This document shows, in pieces, positions 47,772 through 59,400 of a stretch of 64,000 bases of DNA. Made by a program: the position numbers and the translations under genes. The DNA is from Adineta vaga (lineage: Eukaryota > Rotifera): contig CP075497.1 of NCBI GenBank assembly GCA_021613535.1, positions 310,001-374,000 of the forward strand. Reading direction: 5' to 3'. Below the pieces are notes generated by a model. That model had not been told where the DNA came from. It made no database searches and worked only from the letters and a program-made list of their open reading frames with translations. Each line of letters begins with the position of its first letter. Position 1 is the first letter of the stretch.

Positions 47772-48211
47772 GGAAAAAAGTGCAAAACATTTATTTACCC
47801 TTTCTTTTTGTTTCTTTTTGACTTCTGATATCGTGTATCTCTTAAATCTGTTTGGTTTAACTGTTTATCAGGTACCTAAATTGATTTAAAAGATAACTAT
47901 GAATAACAAATAAATAGGTAGTTTCGGTCAGATATGCGCCGAGTAGCTTGCATTCAATCAGTAGGATACAAGTATTTAATTTATGTATGTCTACCTGCTG
48001 ATAAGAACCCAATTTTGGACGGAATGCATTATTTTCGGTTCATACTTAATCCAGTAGATTGACATACAAAAAATCAGATGCTTGTTACATTTTGATATAA
48101 CACAAGTTCTTAGCAATTCATTCAATTATTAACTATGCAGTTTTAGCATAAAATCAATTCAAAATATTTGTAATATTGTACCAACTTAGTTTTACATCTA
48201 ATCACTGACTT
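47772..48211. other. Intergenic stretch
   Basis: 440 bp holding the promoter side of the gene above and the 3' side of the gene at 48212-48838. No other feature. Confidence 0.5.
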
Positions 48212-48838
48212 TCAAATATAGGGATGAGTTCTGTTTATTTTTACTGATGAATCATTATTGACTATTGATGCTCTTTCTTGATTGTATGCTTCATATTTCC
48301 CAGCTGTGTCATCTGTTCTTGTTGGCAGGCCATTCTGTTGTGGTGAGTTTTTCTTCATATCATAATTTTTGTCTTGACTGCGTAATGGCTATTACGAAAG
48401 AAAAAGACCTCAACAGATTTTGAAATGACAATCATAGTCACACAATCACCCTCCATTATCAAAATATTTATGAACGTTATTTAAAGGATCTCACCGAAAG
48501 CAAATTGTTTTCATGCTTGACAGACTTGTTGCTTGTTGAAGTGATACTCTTTGGTGACCGAATGGTTGCATGAATGACAACATTAGGTCGCTTGGCTTTT
48601 GCTTTTAAACCAGGATTCTATATTAAAATAGTTTGAAAGTGCAAAGACAAAAAATAAACATAAAAAAACTTACTTGATTTTGCGATGATGAGTGATGAAC
48701 TTGACCATCTATTTTGAAAGTGGATGGTGGAGATTGTGAATGACTAACTTTAATATTGTGTGTATCTTTTGATGATATAAATAGTACGCGATTTGGATCA
48801 CGTCGTGTTGTTTTGATGCTTTGCGACTTAATATTCAT
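48212..48838 (-). CDS. Small basic, probably disordered protein (three exons)
   Basis: Exons 48838-48674, 48617-48495 and 48388-48212 each keep phase 0 at GT-AG borders and join to 154 aa. The ATG at 48838 is the first in frame. The protein is rich in Ser, Lys, Asn and Pro (HSQSPPSTFKIDGQVHHSSS, KAKAKRPNVVIHATIRSPKS), has no TM segment, signal peptide or cysteines, and contains several SP and RxxS sites that could be phosphorylated. No recognisable family. The three in-phase exons, each too short to stand out alone, are the main support that it is real. It may be a nuclear or cytoskeletal linker, but nothing in the sequence shows it. Confidence 0.65.
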
Positions 48839-49204
48839 CGTACAATGTAGGAATTTCAATGTATTCTGTCGTATACATTAATAAAATGAAAGTTTGATTT
48901 TCAGCCGACGACTGCATTCAATTTTATGTTGTAAGCAAGAAGAAGAAAGACAGCGTATAATTATACATATTGAGGGTTTCCTAAGAATGGAGTATTGTAC
49001 ACTACAGACTAATATAAAAGTTTCTTATGTATGTAAATATAAGGTTTATTTTTTTTAATTAAATCGAATTTTCTATCAAAAGAACTGAAGAAAAGTACAT
49101 CCCCAAGAGTGTACGTTTTAAGAATGTTGTCAGAAGACACTTCCTTTTGAAAAATAGACTTCTATGTCAATCGTTCCTTCATTCAGAATAGAAGCTATAT
49201 CGAT

Positions 49205-49270
49205 CTTGAGGGTGTGGATGTGAAGTATCTTTATTGTTTTCTACTACACTCACGCTCACACCCACCCTAG
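49205..49270. repeat. Telomere-like hairpin with CTTGAGGGTGTGG end
   Basis: Left arm cttgagggtgtggatgtga, loop of about 25 nt, right arm cactcacgctcacacccacc plus ctag. It lies 12 bp from the 3' end of the convergent-side gene at 49282. Confidence 0.8.
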
Positions 49271-49281
49271 AAATCAAATCT

Positions 49282-52200
49282 TTATTTTAAAATATATGAT
49301 GCTCTTTTACTCATATATTTAATAGCGAGAGTTTTCATAAGTTCAATGAATTCTTGATTATGTTCTTGTATTTCATTGTGTGCCAGTTCGTGACATATAA
49401 CCATGTAGTAAAAATTGACAATATTCTGAACAATAAAATTTGATGGAGTTGGATTTTGTTGAAAACTAGTAAATTTTTTCGCATAGACTTGTTCGAAATA
49501 ACGAAGATTAAAGAAAAGAGAACCATTATTATTGAAAGCAATACGATCTGTCAAAACGAAAATCGAAGAATAGATTTATTTAATATCTCATATCTACTTA
49601 CTTCCATTAATATCTCGAAAAAGATGAAAAATATTAACGGGTAGTTCAAATACATGTTGTGCAAGATTATTTAGAACCCATGCGAGTTGTTCAGCTTGTT
49701 TAAGCATATCTTTTGTGATAGTTGCATTTTGTTCAATAAAAAGAGGAATTGAATAAAACATTTTTTTATAACGTTTTCCTGTAATAGCGGATTTTTCTAT
49801 ACATTGATATTCGATACGTTGTTGAACATTTTCTGTTTGACTCAGCAGTTGATCGGTATAACTCTGACACTCACGAATCATATTCTGTATCCACTCGTCG
49901 TCATCTCGATGTAAAGATTCAAAATCATCAATACGATGATCACGATTAAATCGTTCTTTTGTTGATATCTGACGAAAATTATCAGTAGATTTCACGTCAG
50001 GTTTTTGTTCACATTGTGAATCTAAAATCAATTCTTTTTAAATCCAATACACATATAATCTTTATATTTACCATTGTTTCTTGATTTTTGTACTTTATTA
50101 GATGAATTATCTTTATTGATATTACCTTGTGAACGATTCTCAATCACAGGTTTATCTGTTTCCATTTTTGGCGATAGAATTTCATTATCTCTATACGATG
50201 CAGAGGGTGTTGACGACATGTTATCATCGATCAACTGATCCACAGGCACATTACGTCGTTTTAGTTGCGCTAATGACAAAAAAAGTTTATCTTTTAATAT
50301 AGAAATTTGTTCATCCGATGGTTTTCGAAATACAAATTGAGCAAATACAGTTGCAATATGAAAATATTCAATTTCATGTTCATCTTCTTGTAAATATAGA
50401 ATTACGTTGTCGTCATTGGCAACAATTGAACAAAACATACTTTCATTTCGCTATAATATATATATGAAAGTTTTATAAATAAAATTAAGAATATAATCTT
50501 AATTACATCAAGTATAATCGTTTTCTCTTGAAATGTTAATTCAGATCGTATATTATCGTTTTCATAAATTAATAAATTTTTTTCTAAAAGCTTAAAATGA
50601 GTTGTATTAATATCCAATAATCGCTCACACTATATGAAAATGAGAAGAAATCAGTTTTTCTTTCTTTTAATCAAATAACCTACGTGATTATTAACGAATA
50701 AAATTGGAAAACGATGAGAAATTAATTCTTGTAATTTTTCACATCGATTCGATTGACTTGTTTTACCTAAAAAATTGATTAAATTTCTGAATCTATTCAA
50801 CTCTTTGTTAAAGATAAACTTACCAATTGGAAAAGATGTTTCTTTAACATAATTCGATATCCAAGGTGCTCCAAAATTTTCATATAAATTTTGAATTTCA
50901 ACAATATATGGTGCACATAATAATTGAAATTTTCTTACACAAAGAGAATGATCATCTAGAAAAACATCACATGACTTCACAATTTCGAATGTCTCGTGTT
51001 TACTATCAATTTTCTTATATCCAAGACACCAAGGTTCATTAGATAATCGATGCTTTAGAGTTGTTGTCAATTTTGATATATCCACTGCAAGTTTTTTCAA
51101 GCAATTTATATAAAACTCGATTTTATCGGATAAAATTTCCTTATTATCGTAAGAACTACGAAAATAATTTTGTTGTCGATCCAGAATAATCTGAGCAAGT
51201 ATTAATGGTGATGGTGAATAAGAAACACCAATTTTCTTTAGAAAACAATTTCCTTCTTTTCCAAAATTAACATAATCAATTAATCCATTTGTATTGTGAT
51301 CATTATTTATCGAATTATCTGAATAAATAAAAACTTCATATGGTTTTTTCCATAAATTATTTCCTAAAGAAAAAAAAAAAAAGAAGAAAATGTTTTGTTT
51401 AATAAAAAGAAACTTTTCTATTTAATATAAAACAAACCTTGAATAAAAAGAGGAATAAAATCAATTTGATTAACATATTTATTAAAATGATCATCATTTT
51501 GTTGATAAATTTGATTAAAATAACTAAAAAGTTTAATTAATATTTCATTTATTAATAAAAATTCATTTTTTCTTTTTAAAAATAAATCAAAAATAAAATG
51601 AATTGTTGGTGATGATTTTATATTAAATATTGATTTATTTAATGAATATTTATTTAATAATTCAATTACTTGAGATAATAAAATATTACATAATGGATTA
51701 TTATCTTAAAAATAATATAAAATAAAGAAATATTTATTAAATTTACAATTTACCTATATAAACTTCAATTGTTTTTGATAAAATAATTTCATATTTATTA
51801 TTAATTAGATTTAGTGAAGAACGTGATGGAAGAAATGAATAATTTTCATAAGATTTTGTCCATAATTTTGAATAATATTCAGAAAAATATTTAATAAAAT
51901 AAATAAATGATAAAGATAATTTATATTTCGATTCATTTGTTTTTTCTTCAACACATTTTTCATTATGTTCTTGAGTAATTCGATGAAATAATAATTCTAA
52001 ATCAACAAATTCACGAACACCTAATTCTTTAAGAAATAAATATTCTTTGGAATTTAATTTTATATTAAGCCAATCAATTATTGGTAATTCACAACAATTT
52101 AATTCATTTTTAACACATGGAAAATAAAGTTCTTGTGGAACATATCGACGAGTTGTTGTTCCCGTTGAATTAGATACCGTTCCTATTCTCAGAAAATGAA

Positions 52201-55200
52201 ATATTGAAATTAAAGGTGATGATACTTTTATGTACATCCTTATCCTAAAGAGTATATACTAACCTTGAAGCCATCTATTTCGTTTCAAAGCATCAAAATC
52301 TGCATCAGTCATATTCTCCCGTTCTTTGATTAATCTTTGAATTAATATTTCCATTGTTTCATTGAATGATAAAGTTTGAGATTCAATAAATGATTGTAAA
52401 TGAAAAGTACGACATCCAATTCGTTTAAGAAATTCAATTGAAACGAAATCTTGTTGAATGATATTGAATTCAATAATTGGAATATCAGATGATGAAAGAA
52501 TTGTTGATGGAATATATGATTCATCAGGTATTCTTATACCACGTGTTGTTTGTATACATTTAATATCAGATAAAATTAATTTTATTTTATTCCATTCTGA
52601 TTCTTGAAATAGATTTGATTGTTTTGAAAGAAAACTAAGTAATTGTTCATTAGCACGTAAATGATAAAATATATATCCTTGATTTGGATGTAAATAATAA
52701 TCAATTATCTCGATAATTGACCATGGAGTTAATTTTAATTTTCTTTGAAGTTCTTCTCTTGAAAAATGAATAACAATATTATTTGATAAAATATATTGTG
52801 GAAGTTTAAGAAGTGATGGAATATTAAATAAATCATAATATTTTAAGTTTTTAACTAATATTATATTTGATTGAATTGTTTCTTGAAATCGAACAAGAGA
52901 AAGAATACGTTGAGACCATTCATTAGTTATTTCATTTCTAGATAAATAATGAATTAATTGAATAAATTCTTTAAGTGTAAGAATAGAAATGGATTCGGAA
53001 AGTTTATGTTCAATTAATTGATAATCAACATATTTTATTAATCCACGTTGATGAAAACATCTAAGAAAATCATTTTGACATAATTCAAATGAAACAAGAG
53101 GAATTCGAAGAAATAAATCGATATATGGAGAAGAAGATAAATATGCATTTTTAAACAAATGTATACGTAAACGAGAGTCTGTTGTTGAAGTAATCACAGG
53201 TACAAAAAGTTTTGATTCATTAATGAAGAATGCTGATTGAATTGTATCACATAAAAATAAGAAATATATATGTATATGTTATGTATATTTTGATATATTT
53301 CATACTGATCTCATTGTTTAGTACAGAAGATTGAAATTGAAATGGAGAAATTGAAAGAAATGCTTCTTGTTTTGTTTTGATAGATGTACTATTAGTTATC
53401 ATTTGATCATAAATAAATCGAACAATTTGTCCAGTTGACAAAAGTAATTCTTTATTCCATTGTGAAATATATGAATCTTGAAAATTAAGATTTTCACGTT
53501 CGATTGTTGGTATAAAATGACTGAAAATATGCATTCCAATGCCTGTTGTTTGTTGTGTTCCAAGACCAATAAATATATAACCTTGAAATATATTAATCAT
53601 TAATATTATAATTGAAAACAAAAGCAATAGTTAACTAACCAGTAGGAATTATTTTTTCTTTACAGAATTTGATTGGTAAAATGGATTTGAAAATTGTATT
53701 ATCGATTTCAAGATCTGTTGATGATTGAATTTGTTTAATTACCTATGAAATGGAAAGATATGAAAATATTAAACGAAACAGAAATCAAATGTACAGAGTT
53801 GGGTGTATATAAAAGTTCAATATGAATTGTATTTAGTAAATCTTTCTTTAGAATGTGTCGAATTTGTTGATGAAATTCTTTATTAATTATTACAGATGCT
53901 TTTATAGAAATATGATTTAAAGTAATAGAAGGACCATCAGTAATTGTGAATGTTTGTTCGTTTTGAACAATTGAATCAAAACGAAATAAATGGTTCAAGG
54001 ATTTTTTTACATCAAAATCCACTATAGTCATCGGTAAGATTTGACGTGTTTTAGTCTTGCGAATTTCAAATACGTTTTTATCATTGATTTTAATAACAAG
54101 TTCATTAATATGCTTAGTAAATGAAAGTACTAAAATCAAAAAAAATATATACAGAAGATATATAATATGAGAATTGTTATTTTTAACCTTTTGTGAAATA
54201 ACTTTTCAGTTGAGGTAAATTCATAGTTAAGAAAGTTTCAGTTTGCTCGGTAATTGGATGATTCAATAAAATATATTTTTTGTTTAAAGATAAACAAATT
54301 GAAGTCGGATGTGGTTGTTTCTCAACAGGTAAACTACGAATACATGTTTTCAAAACTTTATCATCTTGCCAAGTAAAGGTCATCAATTTTGTCCCCGAAA
54401 TAATGATTGGTTCTTCACAAAGTGAAAACACAGAGAAAAATCCAACACCAAACTGACCAACTGAATCAACGTCCGTATTTCCTTCTGCAATAGTAGCTAC
54501 GCGATTCCAATCGATTTCACTAAAATCACGTCCATTGTTAGTTGCACAAATTTCTGTAATACAACTATTATGAAAATCCATCTCTAAGAAAATAAACAAC
54601 GATTCGATTGATAAAATTATATGATCGACATCCTCACTCCAAAATTCTTCGGGTATTACTACTTTACGCTAACACCACACACACCCAACTTTTCGAGATG
54701 GCATGTTGGTCACTCCTACTAACACCCACAACTCGATGAGTTATGCTCACTAACACCCCCTTTCTTAACCTTTTAAGAGAAGTAAACCCCTGACAAACTC
54801 GAAAAAATCACCTTCTTCAACGCTAACACCCAATAACTCTCTTATAGTCCACACAAACATCCAAACTAGTCTAAACTAACACCCACACAATTGAAAAATC
54901 TACATTTTTGAAAGCAAACGTCGTGTGCTCCCATTGAGTTTTAGGGATCTGGGTGAACATCTGGGTGGAATTCTTAAGGGTCTCAAATTAGTGCGCGAAA
55001 GTAGACCAGAATTTTCCCATTTCTTTCTATGATATACACCCTCACTCATGAGGCTGAAAGGGTACAAAGCTTATGAAATATGTTGATATGAGTCTGTATG
55101 AATATGTGTGGGTGTGGGTGAAGATAGGGATTGACTTGTTCATATTAAGCGAAGGATGAGTTTGGTAGCGAGTAAGCGTTAATGCACTTTAGGACATCAT

Positions 55201-55813
55201 AGAAAGAAATGGGAAAGTTCTGGTCTACTTTCGCGCACTAATTTGAGACCCTTAAGAATTCCACCCAGATGTTCACCCAGGTCCCTAAAACTCAATGGGA
55301 GGACACCACGTGTGCTTTCAAAAATGTAGATTTTTCAATTCTGTGGGTGTTAGTTTAGACTAGTTTGGATGTTTGTGTGGACTATAAGAGAGTTATGGGG
55401 CGTTAGTGTTGAAGAAGGTGATTTTTTCGAGTTTGTCAGGGGTTTACTTCTCTTAAAAGGTTAAGAAAGGGGGTGTTAGTAGCAGTGACCAGCATGCCAT
55501 CTCGAAAAGTTGGGTGTGTGTGGTGTTAGCATAAATTAGTAATACCCAAATTCTTCTTACCCGACATATCACTTGAACATCGTTCAACATTGTCGGATGT
55601 TGAACAAGTAATTTCGAAATGAAATCATGTCGCTCCAGCATCGTCGGCATTTTGAATAAGTTCTCGACAGACAACAAATTCGGACGAATAACGAGCGAGC
55701 ATTTTGTCAATTAAATTTCGTATATTAACTCGAACCACGGCCTTTTTCCCACCATTTTGTACTGTCGCTCGAATAGTATCCGCTGATGGGAACGGTACGG
55801 AACTGGTTGCCAT
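49282..55813 (-). pseudogene. Large GHKL-ATPase protein with C-terminal HELAH domain, in-frame TGA
   Basis: About 13 exons separated mostly by short introns run from the ATG at 55813 to the stop at 49282 and would give roughly 1,600 aa. The N-terminus is a sacsin/HSP90-type ATPase: ELIQNADDAGAT (N-box), then GRDFSE and VGQFGVGFFSVFSLCEEPII (G-box). Central exons are large, helical and unrecognised. The last exon reads RIAFNNNGSLFFNLRYFEQV and VICHELAHNEIQEHNQEF, an HExxH zinc site with a following His. This combination matches my memory of fungal DUF3684-type proteins. A TGA at 55625-55627 directly follows ADDAGAT, yet the same frame continues sensibly (FHFEITCSTSDNVERCSSDM) and splices in phase into exon 2. 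The rest is intact, so this is either a young nonsense allele or readthrough. Intron 1 (55560-54584) holds a foldback transposon. Confidence 0.7.
54651..55547. mobile_element. Foldback (Mutator-like) element in intron 1
   Basis: 897 bp with long inverted arms (54651-55033 and 55196-55547), starting GGGTATTACT and ending AGTAATACCC. A perfect 9-bp target duplication AAATTCTTC flanks it (54642-54650 and 55548-55556); 9 bp is typical of MULEs. It encodes nothing. The arms repeat ctaacaccc units, and the 160-bp spacer has its own telomere-like arms (acaccctcactcatgagg and gtgtgggtgtgggtga). The left arm has an extra 31 bp. It sits about 4 bp inside the 5' splice site without destroying it. Confidence 0.9.
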
Positions 55814-56484
55814 ATTTTGATATACTATATATTCTAAAAAAAAATAAATACAAAACTTATCGACGTGGCAGTACTTTGTGAAACAATTTTCACTGCTGAG
55901 TGAAACTTTCCAACATAAATCATTAAATGAATTTTTTTCTTCTCCAATATATATACAAACAATAGTTATTGTCATAAGAGAAGACGGAAGAGAATAGAAA
56001 AACAACAAACAATCGCATCAAGAAGAATGAGAATTAAAACGAATAGAAAGAAATAATAGAGACGAAAAAATTTTGCATTCAAGTTATTCGTGGGTGGATG
56101 AGTAACACAAATTGCGCAGTACTGTCGATTTGAAGGTGCACACATGAGTGAAGAGAACAAACACAGGCATATGCCAATATACATTCAACCCAAGGAGGAA
56201 AGAGTGGAATCCTAAATTGCAGGATTTGATGATTTCCATCAATTTTGAAAAATATCATAGAGAAAATCCATCTTGAGGGTGTGGGTGTGACATACTACTA
56301 TCATCCTCACCCTCAACCACATCTTTTCAATAGAAGCAAGTGTCTGTCAATAATCATATACTGAACAATTATAACGATCGATATCTTTCTTTATTTCTCT
56401 ATTAAAATAATCGATGATATGACATAAGTGATTTATAAATAAAGATGTCTGAATTCGATCGTGTTTCGCGTATGAATGTGATTA
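55814..56484. other. Intergenic stretch with one hairpin
   Basis: Promoter side of the ATPase gene plus a hairpin at 56272-56320. No other gene seen. Confidence 0.5.
56272..56320. repeat. Telomere-like hairpin with CTTGAGGGTGTGG end
   Basis: Left arm cttgagggtgtgggtgtga, loop of about 10 nt, right arm tcatcctcaccctcaaccac. The left arm matches the one at 49205 at 17 of 19 positions. Confidence 0.78.
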
Positions 56485-57113
56485 TTAATTAGCCCAACAA
56501 GGTGATCGTTGATCTGAAATATGAATCCAAAAACGTGTATCATCTCTTACATTCCCATAAGCAACGAAACTCCAGCCACCTTGTTGATAACTTGATGTGA
56601 GTCCATATGCAGTCCATTCTGAACCTGAATATCGAGTATTATTCATACCAGGAATCAATCGTCCATCATGAAATGCTGCAGTAACCCAACCATCTCCAAA
56701 TGATTCTTTACAAAACATATCAACTTCGTGTACATTTCGAAATTGTAATCCTTGAACAGGAATAGTTGTTGCTACAGATCCCATTAACCAACCGCCATTC
56801 AGGTTTGGATTGTTCGTAAAAATTGGATAAGCTGGCCGTGGTGAGAAATCAATTCTTTTACAGAGAACAGGCAATTTTCTACTGCAATCAGTATCACCTG
56901 TATAAGGATTACATTCATTTGGAGGTTTACCACAGACAAAACCATCAACACCAAATTGAGTGAAATGATACGATTTTTTGAATGTTAAACCCATTCGAGC
57001 TAGAATGTGACAGAAACATATTAATGAGAAATATCTCTTTGATCATATTTACCATTCACTGCAGGAGTTACATTACCAAATAAGAATACGATGAATAAGA
57101 ATGCATAAACCAT
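56485..57113 (-). CDS. Secreted Cys-containing protein, unknown
   Basis: Two minus-strand exons (57113-57053 and 56999-56485) join in phase to 191 aa. Exon 1 gives a signal peptide (MVYAFLFIVFLFGNVTPA). The mature part has six cysteines (VCGKPPNECNPYTGDTDCSR, LPVLCKR, VDMFCKESFGDGW, SPCWAN) and a conserved-looking core with CKESFGDGWVTAAFHDGR, GGWSFVAYGNV and RFWIHISDQRSPCW. I recall proteins with FG.GWR.AEFHDG and ..FWV.INDQ..NCW patterns in bacteria and fungi but cannot name the family. A secreted stand-alone module is likely. Transfer from a non-animal donor is possible. The stop is close to the C-terminal Asn. Confidence 0.75.
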
Positions 57114-57777
57114 TTTTACTTTGTTTTAGTAGTAGTAATGTAAATATGTTGAGTAAGAAACAAAACGATATAAGTGTATCATATTCTTGAAGAATGCATC
57201 ATTTTATACTATGGAAGCAGATAGGATTATAAAGCTTAGTGCCATCATCAAATTATTCCATAATTTCTTCCTTGAAAACACTTTGAGGAAGTACTTAAGA
57301 GGCGAAGAAAGGTATTCCCCTTAAAATAGATGCCTAATAATCTTCATATATCCTATGAAAACTATATTTCGAAGGTGAGTGGATGAGGGTGTAGTTTAGA
57401 TATATATTTTACTCTCACATTCATCTCAAGAAGTGACTGTTCTTTTTCAAATTAATTCCCTGCCATCAATCCAGAAATCTTCAATCAGCTTTATTCTCAG
57501 ACCAAATAATATCATTGTATTGAATTTATCATTTGAATTGTTCTATTCTTTTACTTAATAATAGTTTCATTGTTATCAAAAGCAAACTTTGCATTGAATA
57601 AAGGACACACTCGATTTTAATGTATTATTTCTTTATTGAAGGATATCTTTTTCTTTATATAGTGTTAAACGAAGCATGACAAGAAAAAAAATCATATTCA
57701 TATAAGTAATCGTTATAAACTTGTATATATTCATTTGTTTTACCTTCGTTTATATAACAAATATCTCTATAGAAAAT
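57114..57777. other. Divergent intergenic region with one hairpin
   Basis: Lies between divergent genes at 57113 (-) and 57778 (+), so it should hold both promoters. The hairpin at 57371-57430 is in the middle. Confidence 0.5.
57371..57430. repeat. Telomere-like hairpin (degenerate)
   Basis: Left arm gaaggtgagtggatgagggt, AT-rich loop, right arm actctcacattcatctcaag. Confidence 0.6.
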
Positions 57778-58073
57778 ATGAATACAGACGACGCTGTTTT
57801 TAGTGGATTTGCTGGTGGACATGATTCAGGTAAAACTTTATGAGTTTTCAAATTAATAAACGAAAACCTTCTTTTTTTTATCTTTGAAAAGTTCCTGGTG
57901 TCGGAAATGTTCTTCCATCAGCAGGTGGTTTTGAAGGAATCAATACATCTGATAATCCTCAACTAGATGCTCATACTCATGTTGATCCAACTAATTTTCC
58001 TGGTGTAGTTCATTGGGGTCCAGAACAGGTTGTTGCACGTAGACTACTTCAACAACCTCCAGTTGATAAATAA
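57778..58073 (+). CDS. Small Gly-rich protein, unknown (two exons)
   Basis: Exon 57778-57829 (ending in phase 1 at G|GTAAAA) and exon 57892-58073 join to 77 aa. The sequence begins MNTDDAVFSGFAGGHDS, continues VPGVGNVLPSAGGFEGI, and ends HVDPTNFPGVVHWGPEQV with an Arg/Leu/Gln-rich tail. There is no signal peptide, TM segment or cysteine. AATAAA-like sites follow the stop. I recognise no family. The support is the in-phase splice, the normal 62-bp intron with a pyrimidine-rich 3' end, and non-random composition. Confidence 0.6.
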
Positions 58074-59237
58074 AATAACTCCATTCGATTAAAATCTGTT
58101 TAATATAAATCATCATATTTGCATTTTTTAAAAAAATAAATCATCAATAACAATCGAATTGGTTAATAATCTTTTTACTGAGAATGAAAAAGGGTTTCAA
58201 TGTGATATGATACAAAAAAAAATTATTTCTTCGTTATTAAGGATGAAAACTGGTTGCCTGTCGTTGTTATAGAGGTAAAGACCCTCAACGACGATTTCTC
58301 CATGAAAACATGGACGAAGCTAAGTTAAAAAGTACATCATTATAGAAAGAGTGCCCATCGAAAGATCAATCAACTGTACTATTTGATACACGTTAGGATA
58401 AGATAAATAAAAGTAGATTAATACTTTTTTTGAACACGTTTTTTTTTCAAAACGCGCTACACCATATAGTTTTGTCTTTCCTTTGTTCGAAGTAAGAAAA
58501 AATAACACACATCTATGATACATTATTCTTTTACAAAATATTTTCTCGCTCTATATTTTATATTTGATTGAATAGCATCTCTTCGAATGAATCTTCTCAT
58601 AGAAAGAAAAAACTATCAAAATTAATATAATTTACTTAATTGTAATGAAAACTTTTTCACAGGAATATGATGATGTTGAAAATGAAAAACATCCAGCATT
58701 CCATACTAAAATAATTACAATATATCCAACCGTTAAGCTCAGTCTTTCATAATCTTCTTTGCCAAAAGTACAAGGACTAACAAAGATCATGTAGAAATAA
58801 ATATAAACATACCACTAAAAAATCCGGGCATGTGGTGGGAGTGTTTGTATAGAATAGATACATTCTCATCCTCAAGAAATATAAAGAAAAATTAATTATT
58901 TCGAACACAGATTATGGTCGTATGCAAAATATTTTATTACGATTGAGAACGCACTGTAAAAAGTAATGCGTTTGAAGAATTACTATCAGTAAGATTGTTT
59001 TGTAATTATATTGATGACGATAAAGCAGAATCATGTACTTCTTCTCTTTCTTTTCACAGTTTTAGTTCGTCGCATTTTATGCTGGAATGAAGAAAATATT
59101 TTCTCCTTATTCAGACAGATAAAGTTGGAGTGGGTGTAGTACTCACATCCACCCTCAGTTTATAAGACTGATCCGATTTACCCTAGTTGCGGTAATTCGG
59201 ATCAACTGTAACATCTTCCCAATTTTTTCGCTGATAC
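58074..59237. other. Intergenic stretch with hairpins
   Basis: No gene supported. A short open piece after an acceptor at 58663 (EYDDVENEKHPAFHTKIITI) could be an orphan exon. Weak hairpin at 58831-58876 and a clear one at 59127-59157. Confidence 0.4.
59127..59157. repeat. Telomere-like hairpin, very short loop
   Basis: ggagtgggtgtagta pairs with tactcacatccaccctc with almost no loop. Confidence 0.7.
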
Positions 59238-59400
59238 TAGGCGTGTGACAGTTCAAGTTCAATAGTCCGTGAGAACTAAATCGGCGAAACGAGTGATCAG
59301 TTCCATTTCACATAACCTGAACTGGTCACCATCGACAGTTCAAATGAAATGAACTGGTCATTAGTTCCAGTTCAATCGAACGAGGACTGTCACATACCTA
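59238..59400. mobile_element. hAT-type MITE (163 bp)
   Basis: Ends taggcgtgtgacag and ctgtcacataccta are inverted repeats with two mismatches. A perfect 8-bp target duplication GCTGATAC flanks it (59230-59237 and 59401-59408). The interior repeats gaactggtca/cagttc motifs and codes for nothing. Confidence 0.88.

Noticed and set aside
54651-55547. True internal telomere repeat array
   Set aside because: The CTAACACCC units are spaced irregularly in two inverted arms with a 9-bp duplication, which fits a transposon better.
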